A stretch of DNA of 64,000 bases from Turbatrix aceti (Eukaryota > Nematoda > Chromadorea > Rhabditida > Panagrolaimidae), in assembly GCA_963969345.1 (NCBI GenBank), contig OZ017770.1, forward strand, positions 4,659,246 through 4,723,245. Reading direction: 5' to 3'. A program made the position numbers and the translations under genes. Under the pieces are notes generated by a model. It ran no database searches and was not told the DNA's origin. It saw nothing but the letters and a program-made list of their open reading frames with translations. This document shows, in pieces, positions 49,019 to 61,000 of this stretch (position 1 is its first letter; every line of letters starts with the position of its first letter).

Positions 49019-49725
49019 ATGGATGCCGTCCATCGGGGTAAGGCCTATCGCTTTTCGTATCTAGTTGATAGGCCCGAGCTGGTGGACGCGTGCATCCAGC
49101 TTCTCAACAGCGAGTGGCCCCGCAGCGAAACGGTTCGCCAAGCGAGTATGAAACGCTGCCTGCAGCGCGATCCGCCCATCGGCTTTGTAATGACCGTCGA
49201 CGATGAAGAATCCAACGAATCGGTTGTCGGTTTTGCGAAAATTTGCAGAATGCCGATGGAGGAAGACGCTTGCTGGGTGGAATCCGTTATCCTTGCCAGC
49301 CATCTGAGAGGCCAGGGAGTTGGCCGAGTGCTGATGGACTTCATCCACACGCTAGCCGCAAAACATGACTTTAAGATCGTATGTTTCATTTTTTTTGTTT
49401 TTTTTGTAGATAACCCCTTGGTTTCTTTCAGATGTACTTGTCGACTACAGACAAGGTTGCCTTTTACGAAAAATGCGGTTTTGAGGAGTGTCCTCCCGTT
49501 GTCTACGCCGGGAGTGCCTCCAAGCTGCTACAAAACACAGGGTTTGGCAGGGCAATCACGAGGACCGTCGTCAAAAAGGAGTCAAACCCCGTTTCGATGC
49601 CTCCGCCTGCTTCTGTCGCTCCCACAGGTGTGCCAATATTTCCACCAGTGCCTTTTCTTCTCCCGAAGAAGACTATCATCGCCCAAAAGACCTTTATGAA
49701 GAAAACAGTCACTGCCGTACCGTAA
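49019..49725 (+). CDS. NAA80: N-alpha-acetyltransferase 80 (actin N-terminal acetyltransferase)
   Basis: Two exons (49019-49378, 49432-49725), phase 0, give 217 residues. The GNAT fold is visible: LVDACIQLLNSEWPRSETVR matches the NAA80 opening motif (LLNxEWPRS), WVESVILASHLRGQGVGRVL carries the acetyl-CoA loop RGQGVGR, and MYLSTTDKVAFYEKCGFEE is the last core strand and helix. The Pro-rich stretch near the C-terminus (MPPPASVAPTGVPIFPPVPF) corresponds to the segment through which NAA80 contacts profilin in the actin-profilin substrate. NAA80 acetylates the processed acidic N-terminus of actin in the cytosol. It is shorter than the ~286-residue human enzyme. AATAAA lies at 49762-49767. It begins 135 nt after the SOX stop, close enough for co-transcription, though I see no clear trans-splice acceptor. 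Confidence 0.9.
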
Positions 49726-50750
49726 TATGCTTTAATTTGTTTTTTTTCTGTTCTTCCTGCCAATAAAGAATAACTGACGATCTCTTGTGCTCTGCTACGC
49801 TGAGGGTTATTCTTTATGTAGTTTATAAACGTCAAACAGAGTGCAGAAGTGGTCAACAATCTCCACACTCATACTGGTGGATGAGAGATCAATACCAACA
49901 TTCCAAATAAATTCAAAAAATACAAAAATGAAATAAAAGTAATCAACGTTGGCGGCGTAAGCGGTGGGTGGACAGTTCAAAACACCAAACAGTGTGCATC
50001 AATCACAATCATTGGCGGAAAAAAATCAAATTTAGCAAAAGAGATAATAATGATAAAAATAAAGTAGAATTAAATTTGAACATAAATACGTGCATCGTTG
50101 TTTGCCCGTATTCAGTCAAAATCCTTGAAATTTTTTTTGCACCATCATCAATTATCAACATGCGAGGTTAGAAACAAGGGAAATTTGAAATCAATCACTA
50201 CGCTGGAACTAAAACCTTGAAGTGAGAATGGCGGATTTGAGACATCTGCATTGGAGCTTTGGGATCAAACGCATACGCTAAGAATACAAGAATAACAATC
50301 AATTTTAATCAGTCAAATTTTGGCTCAGAATACAAAAATTTTCTCATCTAAACAAGAGAAACAAAAACAGAACAACAAACAAACAAATATGAAAAGAGAT
50401 GGAGTAGTATGTTGTGTTGTGAAGTAGGTAGATCGAATTAGTTGACGTACACGAAATGCAAAACGTGTCTCAAAGAAGGCTCAAAGATATTTACAGATTT
50501 TATATTTGCAAAATAATTGAAAACTTCAAAGGAATAAAAATTGGAAGGCCTTATTGCTCCCGGTGTAGGATTTTTGGCTACGGAAATGTCCATTTGAGAA
50601 CCATGCAAAACTGAGTAAAAAAAGACAGAAGTAGAAAAAAAAAGAGGACAAATAAGAAGACAAACGATTTAGTTTTTATGCGTTTGAACGTGCAAAGGTA
50701 CCGAACGCATCGATTGCCCAAAGTTTGCAGGAAGAAAACGAAGAGGCATT
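49726..50750. other. Intergenic between NAA80 and DSP1-like gene
   Basis: Convergent 3' flanks. AT-rich with many A runs; no supported exon or RNA gene. Confidence 0.45.
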
Positions 50751-51798
50751 TCACATTTCACCCGGCTGCTGTGCAATCATTTGAACATGCATTTGTGACA
50801 TTTGTTGCTGTGATTGTTGAGGAGGCTGTTGTAGAACGACCATCTGGGGCTGCTGAGCCTGCTGCGCGGGTTGATGCTGCACTGCCTGGCCCTTTTCCTG
50901 ACCGGGAGCCTGTCCTCGGTAGTTACGCATTTCCTGTAAGAAAAAATTAACATTGCTTGAAGGCCTGATTTAAAAAGAAAACTCACTTCAGCATATCTTT
51001 GCTTGTCGATGTTGGCTTTCTGTTCGTAGACGGCCTTCTCATCTTCGGTGAGCGCCTTCCACATGCGTCCAAGTTCCTGCGCTACCTGGCCGACCTTCCA
51101 TTCGGGATGTCCGGACTGAACTTCTGGTCGCTTCTCATTGGAGAAGAAGAAAAACGCTGATCTGAAAACAAAATCAGGAGTAACAAGCAACATCAAAACA
51201 CGTGCAAAAACTAGTTTTTCAAAAGAGTCGGCTTGTTTTATTGCGCGCGCGTGCAAAAAAACACTTACAGTGCTCGTTTCGGCGCGTTGGGGTCCTTCTT
51301 GGCCCGCTTCTTCTTTCGCATCGCATCTTCGCCGCCGTATGCTTGCATTTCGGCTTGGTATCTTTCAGCATCCTTCTGAGCCAGTTCGTAGAATCGTCTC
51401 TTTTCGTCTTCGTTCATCGTCTGTAAAGAAAACAACAATAAATGAAAAGCAAAAAACATCAACAAACTGACCTTCCACTTTTCAGCGCATTTCTTTGAAA
51501 TCTCGGTTACTTGAACGTTTTCACCGGGATACTTCTTCTTGTGCTCTTCGTAGCACATTTTTACGAAGAAACCATAAGGAGAGGTCTTTCCTCGTACGGG
51601 GCACTTGCCTTCGCGGATCTGAGCAGGCTGATGCTGTACCTGGATGTGCTGAGGCTGCTGGTGGATTACGTGATGCTGTATTTGTTGAGGCTGCTGCTGA
51701 AGAATCTGCTGCTGGGGGTCAACAAATGTGCGATACTGAATGTTGATGGGCTGCGAGTTGACGTAGCCACCATGATTTGGTACTTGTTGAAACTGGAA
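50751..51798 (-). CDS. DSP1: DSP1-like two-HMG-box chromatin protein (5' end unresolved)
   Basis: Four exons (51472-51798, 51269-51420, 50987-51161, 50751-50933) join in phase to about 278 residues. Order: Gln-rich N-terminus (QQQILQQQPQQIQ), box A from GKTSPYGFFVKMCYEEHKKK to KKCAEKWKTMNEDEKRRF, linker KRAKKDPNAPKRALSAFFFF leading into box B (HPEWKVGQVAQELGRMWK), then a Gln-rich C-terminus ending at 50751. DPNAPKR between two boxes is diagnostic of HMGB proteins, and the Gln-rich N-terminus matches fly DSP1, a sequence-independent DNA-bending corepressor. Unlike vertebrate HMGB1 there is no acidic tail. The exon ending at 51798 begins in phase 0 with FQFQQVPNHGG and has an acceptor before it, so the start codon lies in an upstream exon I could not identify. 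Confidence 0.9.
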
Positions 51799-54700
51799 CT
51801 AAAAAAACCGATATTAGTAAATCGAGTGCGCATCTTTATTTAGTGTGTACTTCGGGGGAAAATCCCATCTCTGAATCAGAAGATAAATCATCGTCTGATA
51901 CCATCTTTCTTGAGAAAAACAGTTTTTCTAACGTAGAAAGCGACTCAAAGGATAGAAAAAACCGATATTTGTTTTGTTTTTTTTCTTTTGTTTATCGATT
52001 GCAGGCTTTTTTTTAGCGTCATCGCGTTAAGAGGCAGTGCAGGGCAAGATTCGCGCGTACTCATTTTTTTGTTTACACTTGTCTGTTGTGAAATACAGAA
52101 GTGTTAGAGCGCGTCCTGCCAAACTGGTGGACATTATTATCCTCAACGTCTATTTTGGCAACCAGAATAATTAGTCTGTATGCTTTATTGACTTCTCAGT
52201 GGTGTTATTTGCAATGCGCACATAATTTATCACGCTCTAAAAGGTAAGTAAATCATTATCGTGCGGTTAAGTGATTTAATACTACTGAGTAAGGTCATCT
52301 TGTAAAAAAGTACATTCAGAAAGAAAATATGAATTTTTCAGCATATATTTTGTTAAAAATAAGTGAAAATTGGTTTGTTACAAAAAAATGTGTATTATAG
52401 AAACAAATTGAGTCCACAAATAGAAATAATTGTATGCTTAAAAACTTACTGCTTGCGTGAACGGTAAATTTAGAACATGCATTACGGAAACTAGATAGGA
52501 CATGATTATCTAGCGCAATCAATGCGATATGCGGTGCACGAAAAATCTATGCAGGCTAAATCGTGCATTCTGGCACCGAGCCAGGAGCCGTGCGCTGGGC
52601 GAGAGAAAAAAACAGGGATACAAAAAATATCTATGGGCGGCACCCGACCCATTCAGGTGCGCCATTGGCTAGGATAAACCCTACTAAATCGTGACTCTGG
52701 CATACCATTTTCGGATCGTAGTTCATTATTGTCGTCTGTTTGGATGCACTGAACTGAGGTTTTTTTTAAGCTCGAAAAAATTTCCGTAGCTTTCAAGACA
52801 AAATACAGTAAATAGGTTTGCACTATTGCGCTATTTGTTGTCTTGCGGCAGGATTGATCGCTTGTCTGGCTCAACTGACTGTAGTGATCGGTGCTGCTGA
52901 AACTTGTTCCAAGTTACCGTAGGTAGATCGGGGTACCGCGTATCGTATTCTGGCCAGATGCAATCAGGCCCGTGCCATCGGTGGGATAAACATAAACGTC
53001 TTGGCACTCGAATCTTGCCAGAGGGGTCATCTTGCCAAGGGGGGTGGGGGGTGGGATGCACATGGTAACCGTTTCATACCGGACAAAAACACGCCTTAGC
53101 TATTGGTTCTATTATGGGCCACGCGCTATTTTTTCATTACGGATGCTTGAAGACTAGTGTATGGTCATTGTAAACGCGACTTTATTTTTCCATACAACGA
53201 ACAAGCCTGTGTACTCTCTTCAAATGCTACTATTTTCGCACGTGTGTGCTAGCCACAGGCATTATTTTTGCTGCGGTGTTCTTTTTAAGAAAGGAGGAAG
53301 GGAAGAAAAACGGAAAGACTGGTCGATGAGCCCTTGACGCGGCCGCTGTAGCTCAGCGTTAGATGTATACATTCACTGTGGGGCGACATAGCACAGCGCA
53401 GGCATACACCATTCTCTGCTTTCTGTCAGCCCCAGGACGCTGCCTCTACCGCTTTCTTTCCCTCTGTCGCTTCGGCTCTCCTCCCCACCCCGTGCTCTTT
53501 CTCTTCCATCAACGGAGACGATCAATAATTGTCATCCTGCGGAGCCCGCGTACAACGCGCAGGCAGACCTCCGACGAACCTAGTACCGCCTATGCATCGA
53601 CAGCCCGCATGCTGAAGGATGTATGTGTGCTCGGTTTCCTGAAGGAGAATAGTCCTTTTCAAACACCCAGCTGTTCGTGGCACACAATTTTAAGTGCTTC
53701 CTATGAACCACGACGACAGCGCGCGCGAGCGAGCGAGGCCGCCGTCAGGCCGGCCGCATGCACAAAAAGGCCCCGTAGCGCAGCCTATGGGGCGTGCTAA
53801 CCATCCACCAAGCCAGACAGGCACACAGGCAGTCAGTCAGCAGGGTTGGCTGACTCGACATCGACAAACGAAAAAGATTGAAAGAGAGCAGGGACCGCCC
53901 GGGCTATACGGCAAGATATAGAAGTAAAAACGAGGCTTGAAGGGAAGGAAAAAGAGCAGGAATTTCTACACAAGGCACTGACAGCACATTAGTGTTTTGT
54001 ATCACAGTACATAAAAATTGCTATGGAAGTAATCATTTGCTTAGGGTATGAGTGGTCGTATTTAACTTTTCACTGGAGCATTCACATTTACACCCTTGTT
54101 TTTAGTGTTATTTTAGTAATTAAAAATTTATTTTTAAGCGTATCGCGTGTTAATTCCTGTTCATGAATAAGGCGTTTAACACATGCAATCGATGTGTTTT
54201 GTTCGGCTGACTTTAAAGTGCGATCGTATGCTAACTTCAGGCTCATAAATAACAATACAAACACGGATTGCCGCTGCTTTTTTATGTTTTTTGAATACAG
54301 GAACAGCCTGCAGATTTTTGTTTGCGGGGTTTCTCAACGTGGCGTTTTTTTGGTGCACGGGCCAGGCCCTTAAAATATGACCAAGGATATCCTTCGGAAA
54401 CAGAAAAAAATTGCTCTAAAATTACGAAGGATATTACGATGCTAAAACAATTAATAACAATTTTTTGCATCATCATTATTTCATATGTATGCAATTTCTT
54501 TACTATTTGTCAGCTAAACTTCCAAAAATATCTAACTAAGGTCGTTAAAAACACTGACCTAGGCCAAAGCCTACGAAGATCAGAAAATCCTGTTTTTTTC
54601 TTAATTACCAATACAGATATCCTTTGAAATCAATGAATCAACGATTGCACAGTGCTGGTTTTTGAGAAAGATCCTTTCTGAATGATATCATCTTGGTTGG

Positions 54701-55802
54701 CACCGGAATGAGTATTTTAAAAATGCGCATTAACACTAATAGTGGCAGCTGCGTGCAGGCACATCATGCGACTAATTTACAGCCTAATTATCGCAGATAC
54801 ATTCTAACCACATTTTCTGTAAAATCAATTTTACTTTTGTTTTTCACTGCCTATTTCTCAGTTACGCTGTGTTTTTTCACTGTGCAATGCAACTGCACAC
54901 ATTTTTTTAAACAGGAATGATATTCAAAAACACCCGAATGTTGATAGCGTTTTATTAGTCAAAGAAAAATTTTTTTAAATGGGGTTAACGTTGCCCAAAG
55001 TTATCAGCTCTGCAGAATTTTTATTTTTGACAAATAACAGGCAAATGATCAGAGTAAACAGAGAGTCGTAAAAGTGATAAGATGATAAGATGAATCAAAC
55101 GTTTTTAATACAAACCTCGTGGATTAACCACACCGACAAATTGTGCCGCGGTGCGCAAAATTTGGAGAAAACGTGAACTGATTTGCAGTATTTTTCGATT
55201 TCGAAATTGTTATTTCTCATAGCTCAAACCTCGCTCAGATGTGTGCTGTGTATCTTGAACTATCAAACAGATGGATTTTTAGGGCATATGGCAACTTTTC
55301 AAAAAAATGGGCATTTGCAAGCTAAAGCAGCTGTATTACGTCAAAGGGCCAAAGCGGAAAGGAGTTACACATATCCTGGAAGCGTCGACACAATTGGGCA
55401 TGGGAGCACTGACGTCTGCTTACAGACAGGCAAAAAAATATCAATGTTTTTTTCACAGAAAGGAATAACGCAACAAACAATAACTTACCTAGTTTGCGAT
55501 TCTACGCAACGAATAGAACCGGTCTTGCTCGTTTTTTGTCTCTAATCATCGTCTGTTGGCATTGAACGTGTGCTGAAGGTTACGCGCGACTCCCTCTGCA
55601 CTCGACTCGGTTTTTCATCATTTTTTTGCATTCGGCGAAAAACAACGCTTTCTTTTGTGGTTTAATTTTATCGAAATAACAATATATGCATCTAACTGTT
55701 TAAAATAGACAGAACCGGAAGAAAGCATACACTCGCCAGTAAACGCAATACTTGGAATGATCAAACAATCGGATTGCACAACAACTCAGTTTTCAATGTG
55801 AA
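51799..55802. other. 4-kb region without a confirmed gene
   Basis: Should contain the first exon of the DSP1-like gene. 53300-53900 is G+C- and CpG-richer, with CT-rich and GCGCGCGAGCGAGCG runs; long frames there (for example 53363-53800 plus) have skewed composition and no splice or homology support. A candidate exon at 52920-53030 is listed separately. The remainder is AT-rich. Confidence 0.4.
52920..53030 (-). CDS. Candidate exon upstream of DSP1-like gene
   Basis: An ATG at 53030 opens a short frame (MTPLARFECQDVYVYPTDG then LIASGQNTIRGTPIYLR) of normal protein composition that ends at a GTAACT donor. Its phase (2) does not fit directly onto the phase-0 start of the DSP1-like exon at 51798, so another exon would be needed, or it belongs to a different gene. 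Weak. Confidence 0.25.
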
Positions 55803-56327
55803 TCATAGCTCCAGAAGCATTTGTGCAGCCTGTTTCGGCGGCGTAAATACAGCCAGACATTTTTTGAAGTGTTCGGTCCGAAAGCAGTTTGATCGGCATT
55901 CTGCTCTCATATTGGGTCTTTCGTGGGAGAACATTTCATGGCACAGAAGGCAGATTCGATCAAGCACGACGTGCAGGTCGCTGTTTTGCTGAACCTGAAT
56001 GAAAACAAATGTAACAAACTTAGTTTTTAAAGAAATTGAAAGCAACCTTGCATTTGGACTTGAGTACTGTATTTCCACCTCCTCTGTTCTGGACAACGTA
56101 CACGCGAGCACTGGCAAAATCACTGAGCAGAACTACGGTCAAGGCTATGGCAATCCATCGAAATTTGATATACCTGCCTGTGAAAACTGCTAAAAATACC
56201 GATTAACACGCGTCAATGGGTTAAAAATGTCCTTGTTGAGGCACGTACCCCTGTCACTGTGTCTGTCGAGAAGAAAGGGGGCTACTGTAGATAAAACATT
56301 TGAAAAATTCAAAAAGTTTGCCGGCAT
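55803..56327 (-). CDS. ITP: ITP/CHH-family neuropeptide precursor
   Basis: Three exons (56249-56327, 56047-56189, 55803-55994) close in phase to 137 residues. A hydrophobic leader (FRWIAIALTVVLLSDFASA) precedes a peptide with six Cys at 73, 89, 92, 107, 111 and 120. Cys spacing is 15, 2, 14, 3, 8; the ion transport peptide / crustacean hyperglycaemic hormone family has 15, 2, ~12, 3, 8. Sequence also agrees: LDRICLLCHEMF, then AECRSNCFRTEHFKKCLAVF, against the family pattern LDRhCxxCYNLhR...CRxxCFxxxxFxxC. These secreted peptides regulate ion and water balance, moulting or metabolism through GPCRs or guanylate cyclases. The leader sits ~35 residues in from the first ATG, so the true start may differ. 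The donor after SKCK is GTTGCT, a weak site. Confidence 0.85.
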
Positions 56328-56658
56328 ACCGTTGAGTAAAATATGTATACGATAAATACATTCACAGTGCCATGCGATGATTACTTGGCCGGAAATAATT
56401 CTTGGATGGGACTACTGAAAACCGAAAAAAAGTGATGTGAAAATGAGTCATTTTAATTGGGGCAAAGCAACATAATTTTTTATCCGTAGCACTGTTTTTT
56501 ACAAGGGGAACAGGATTCGTTTATCTATTGAAAAACACAATTAGGATCAACACAATTATGTACAAAGAAAGGCGAAAAATGAAAGTCGCCCATACGTCAC
56601 GGATGTGAAGGCATGCAAGTCCTTCAATGTATGATCCTCCCAAGAAGGAGAACCTTCA

Positions 56659-56910
56659 TTGATACTTCCGACAGTTATCTTCCCAAAAAAACTACATGCT
56701 TTGGGAGCATACGGCACTGCTATTCGTCGACCAAACCCACCAAAATGCACATTTTGCAAAGCGGCCCAACTATTTCCTGGTGCTGATGTGCCGAATTTAC
56801 GTCAAAGTTTAGCTCAGAAATGTAACCTGAAGCATGAACGTCATGAAAGGAGACCGCCGCAGGTAAATGCAATTGAATTATTTGACACTTTGTGTCAAAG
56901 TTGTTTTTGA
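56659..56910 (+). CDS. Candidate Cys-containing last exon
   Basis: An open plus-strand frame ends at a TGA at 56910 and contains NPPKCTFCKAAQLFPGADV and a terminal LFDTLCQSCF, that is, two CxxC pairs plus one Cys. AATAAA follows at about 56969. There is no ATG at its start and I found no upstream exon, so it could be the last exon of a small secreted or zinc-binding protein, or chance. Confidence 0.3.
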   Translation: MILPTVIFPKKLHALGAYGTAIRRPNPPKCTFCKAAQLFPGADVPNLRQSLAQKCNLKHERHERRPPQVNAIELFDTLCQSCF

Positions 56911-58007
56911 GTCTGCTGCATTTGTATGTAGTTCATTGTGTTTCATGTTCTAATTTTATTGCAATCCCAATAAATTTGTCTTTTATTTATTTTGCAAAAG
57001 ATGTATAATTATAAACGAGCATTTTTTTGCAAATGTTTTCATTTTTTGACAACCTTTTATTTTTCAATCTATATAATTTTCTGTTTTTTCATGTCAGGAA
57101 AAAGAAATCAACTACATGACCAATAAGTAGAGAAACTAGGAGTAATTTTTTAAGAACACTGAACAAATCAGACATTGAGAAGTAATACAACCAATTGGTT
57201 TTTACTGCAAAAAAAATTAACGACAAAACTTTTTTTCTTAAGTTTAAAGAATAAACGAATGTATGTGTGTAGGGAAGTCTTGCAGCACCTATCACGAAAA
57301 ATAATAAGGTACAGGTATAATACGGGTGGTGCATGTCGACGAGCTCTATCGTATCCGCAACTGAGTGACTATAAGAATTATTGGTTTCCAGACAATGCGT
57401 GGTAACAGTAGCGACATTTCAAGGGGGATAAGGGTTAGGGATAGCGTGTAAAAAGCTGTCTACAACTACAACAGAGAAGCTTCATGGTAGTGTATTTGGA
57501 AATGAAAAAAAATGAAATTCATGCATGGAAACTCAAAAAAAAGTATTTAGTAGCAGAGGTGTGGTAAAGGGACAGAGGTACGGCACAGATTATTGTTTTA
57601 GCTTAGAGCTTGACCAGGATCAGAACCTTATAGTTTTTTTCCGAATGTCTCAATGAGACTGACGAAAAAGTAGCATAACAGTAGAAAAGTTATTAATTGA
57701 CACATTTGTACCCGATGCTGGCTAAAAATAACCCATGTTCCTGAAGGACACGCACGCGAACGTGCATGCTTACAAGGCAAATTCTAGCAGTCATCTGCCT
57801 GGATTGTTGAAAGATCAAAACTCAAAAATTGTCATTACTGAGTAAAGTAATAATTGATTTGCCTATTGCTTGTCTTAACTTGAACAACACAACGATGGAA
57901 AAAAAACGAATAGCCAGTCAAAGAGAGAGAAAGAAGAAGCCAGCAGACAGATTTTGCATTCTATTGCTGTATTCTACGTGAAAAAAAAGCGTTGACGGAA
58001 GGTATTC
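56911..58007. other. Intergenic, 3' flank of mevalonate kinase
   Basis: AT-rich; a plus-strand AATAAA near 56969 is the only signal noted. No supported exon. Confidence 0.45.
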
Positions 58008-61000
58008 TTATTTCTTGTGCCGGATGGCCGGGGTCGATTGATGGGAACCAGCGGGCGTCGTGGAGCGACTGGAAGCCGCGCGATCCGCAGCGACGAAGAC
58101 GTCTGGCTTGGCGGTATGCTGCATGACGCCACAGCCTCCGAGCGGGGGCTGCCACATGTCGTAGTCAAGCTTGTTGAGTTCTTCCTTGATCATTCCGATG
58201 ATCGTGGAAGGAGTGTCTGAAAGAAGAAATCAGTTGCAAGCCCTTCGAAAATGAAAGTCCCGCCTACCAGGCTTGAGGAAGGCAAAAACGCTGCCACCAC
58301 CACCGGCTCCGGTCATCTTCGGATGAATGCCGTAGCGAGAAAGCAGCGTACAGATTTGGTCGACTTTAGGGTGACCAACCCCTAGAGCTACGAGCATAGA
58401 GTTATTGATGCGACAGAGATCCTGAAATAAAAGTGTCGTCCTCACCGCGTCCAAAAAAAGTTGCTAATAAGCGGAATTGTTAAAGCAAGCAGTTGTGAGT
58501 AGTGAAAAAAAAGCATCTTCACGTCGTACAACCAATACGAGAAGACATGTAAAAAAAATTCAAATGCAAAAAACATACGTTTAGATGAGCAAAGGTTTCG
58601 TTGAATTCGTTACGCTCAGACACTCGACCATCACCGCCACCAGAAACGCCACTCAAGGCACTTGCAGTTGATCCGCGTTTACCACCGCCCATGTACGAAC
58701 TCAAACTGGATGTGCGACCACCTCCAGACACAGGCTGTAAATTAATCAAGCTCACCAAAAATGGCATTTGAATATCACAAACGATATATTACGAATACAG
58801 AAAAAGCGTGGCAAATAGAGGACTGATGGTTGGTGGGTCTCCACACTTACAAGGTAACCACCGAACAATATAACAGGGAGGATATCTACTGGATTTTGAC
58901 ACAATAAATCAAAAACTAACCTGCAAATTGAGATGATCAATCTCAGTCACGAAGCCAGCAGGTGTGAGTGTTGAGCTGCGTCCGCCGTTTTCGATGGCTC
59001 CACTGCCATTTTCATTCGGCTTTTGAAGGAGATTGGCAACTTCCATCGAGATAGCATCAATGGTGTTAAAAATATTTTCGACAACAAAAGGTGACTAAAA
59101 TAAACTCATCATAAATGCAAGTATATCGGAAATGGAACAGCATTTTATGCAGTCACACGATGCCAGTGTCTACGTAGGCTTCATAGGCTGCAAAAAGAGC
59201 TGAAACTCACCCGCTTCATTCGTTCTTTGACAGTTTGCACCATTCTCGAAGTATTGCGTTCGACCTTGGAATTTACAAGAATTACTTTCAGATTTGGGAC
59301 ACTGAAAAAAGTTTTTTTTGCAATCAGAAGCAAATTGTAATCCTTTAGAACTCACTTTCGAAGGTTTTCAATCGGACGACCAGGTTTGTAGCTTGCGACA
59401 CCGCCTAAAAATATTTTGATGTTTACAACAGAAATCAAATGCATCAAATTTTGACCAACTACAAAAAATTTTAAAATCAAAGCGTTACAAAAAAAATCAA
59501 GGGTCAACAAAAAAATGTCAATTTGTCCCCGTGCAAAACACTGAACAAAAAACGTGCTTTTTGTACCTTCAAAAAACAGTGCTATCCAAAATGTCAAAAA
59601 AAAATAAAAAAAGCAAGGATAAAATAGGAGGGAATAATAAAAGCAATTAATTGACTACCGTAAATAGACACGTGTGCCAAATGATCGAAATTCTGATATC
59701 CGTATCGTCGGAATCCTGAAAGCGTCGTCATTGTGTGTTCAATGGCCAGGACACACACTACGTCACACACGCAAAAAAATTCAGTTGATAGGTTATTATC
59801 AGCACTACAGGGCTTGATTAGGAAGCACCATAAATAATCCACCATACAAAAACAGTCCCCAAGATAGTGGTCAGGAGTTGAAAAAGAACAATAAACTAGA
59901 GTTTGGTTTTCATACAGAGTAATTAAATTTTACGTCATCATCAACGTCACAACACAAAAAAAAGTAGAAAAAAATCAGTGATAAAAGTGATAATCAGTAG
60001 TGTAGAAAAAAGAGCAACAAACCGTAAGTACAGACAGCCGCATCCAATCCAGACGCCCGACCGTGAATGAGAGATTCGGCTGCTGCGGACCATTTACGAA
60101 TGATATCCAGATGAACGTCATCCCAAGTGAGCGAGCCGTTTGAGTCTGTTACGATAGACGGAGGAGGAATGATACCTGCAGTCTGGAGCAACGCGGTTGC
60201 CGTGCAGACACAGAATGCGCCTAAAAATTAGAAAAAAAATTGTAAATTTCAATCCGTCAGAAATAAATCAATTAATCACTCACCAGACGAGCCGAGGCCA
60301 ACGCAGGCAGGAAGCTTAAATCGAACGGTTACTTTGACCGCCAATAAATCCCTGAAAAACGTGGCAAAATTAATTGAAGGGTTACTAGTGTAAATTTCAG
60401 AGATACGCATATCACAGAAAGTCGGAGGTCAGTAAAAACAATCCAACCATTTAAAAGCCACTAGTAAAACAAAATTAAGGGAGTGTAAAAAGCACACCAA
60501 ACACATACCAAATAATAGATTTAGAGAAGAAATCCGCAGAGCTCCGAGTGATCGAAGAAGGCGAAGAGCCACGATGGCCGCCGTTGGGCTGTTGTTCAAG
60601 CACACTAAACAATTAACGAAAAAATAAAAACAACAAAAAAGTTTACTAGTTTTGACAGAATAGAAAACGACAAGAATTATGAAAAATTAATGAATTCAAG
60701 AGTAAAAAAATGTTTAGGTGTTTTCTAACACAAAAAAGTGCAGTTGAAAGTGTCACGAAAAAAACAACTGTCATCATACAAGGTCAGATTTGTCAAAAAC
60801 TGGACTGCACAAACTACGACGTGAAAAAAGTAGGGTCAACAAACGAACCGTTTTCTTTGTACAACGCCAATGAGAAGGTACCAAAAAGCAAGAATCGCAA
60901 GGTGCTGAGCACCGCACTGTTCTTCACAGGAACCAGAAAGTTTGCGAGCAATAGGCACGATAGTTTCAAGCGACGGAGGGCCATCATCCGCGGGAAGGTC

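Noticed and set aside
53343..53420. tRNA-like start (GCTGTAGCTCAGCGTTAGA) resembling a tRNA D-arm / A box
   Set aside because: No acceptor-stem pairing, anticodon arm or B box (GGTTCRANTCC) follows at the right distance.
53363..53800. 145-codon plus-strand frame, Arg/Ser/Pro/Ala-rich
   Set aside because: Lies in a G+C- and CpG-rich patch where stops are rare. Composition is skewed and there is no start context, splice partner or motif.
55183..55545. 120-codon plus-strand frame
   Set aside because: No recognised domain, irregular composition, and no splice or poly(A) signals that fit.
57420..57445. Telomere-like words (AAGGGTTAGGG)
   Set aside because: A single short occurrence, not an array; no sign of a chromosome end.
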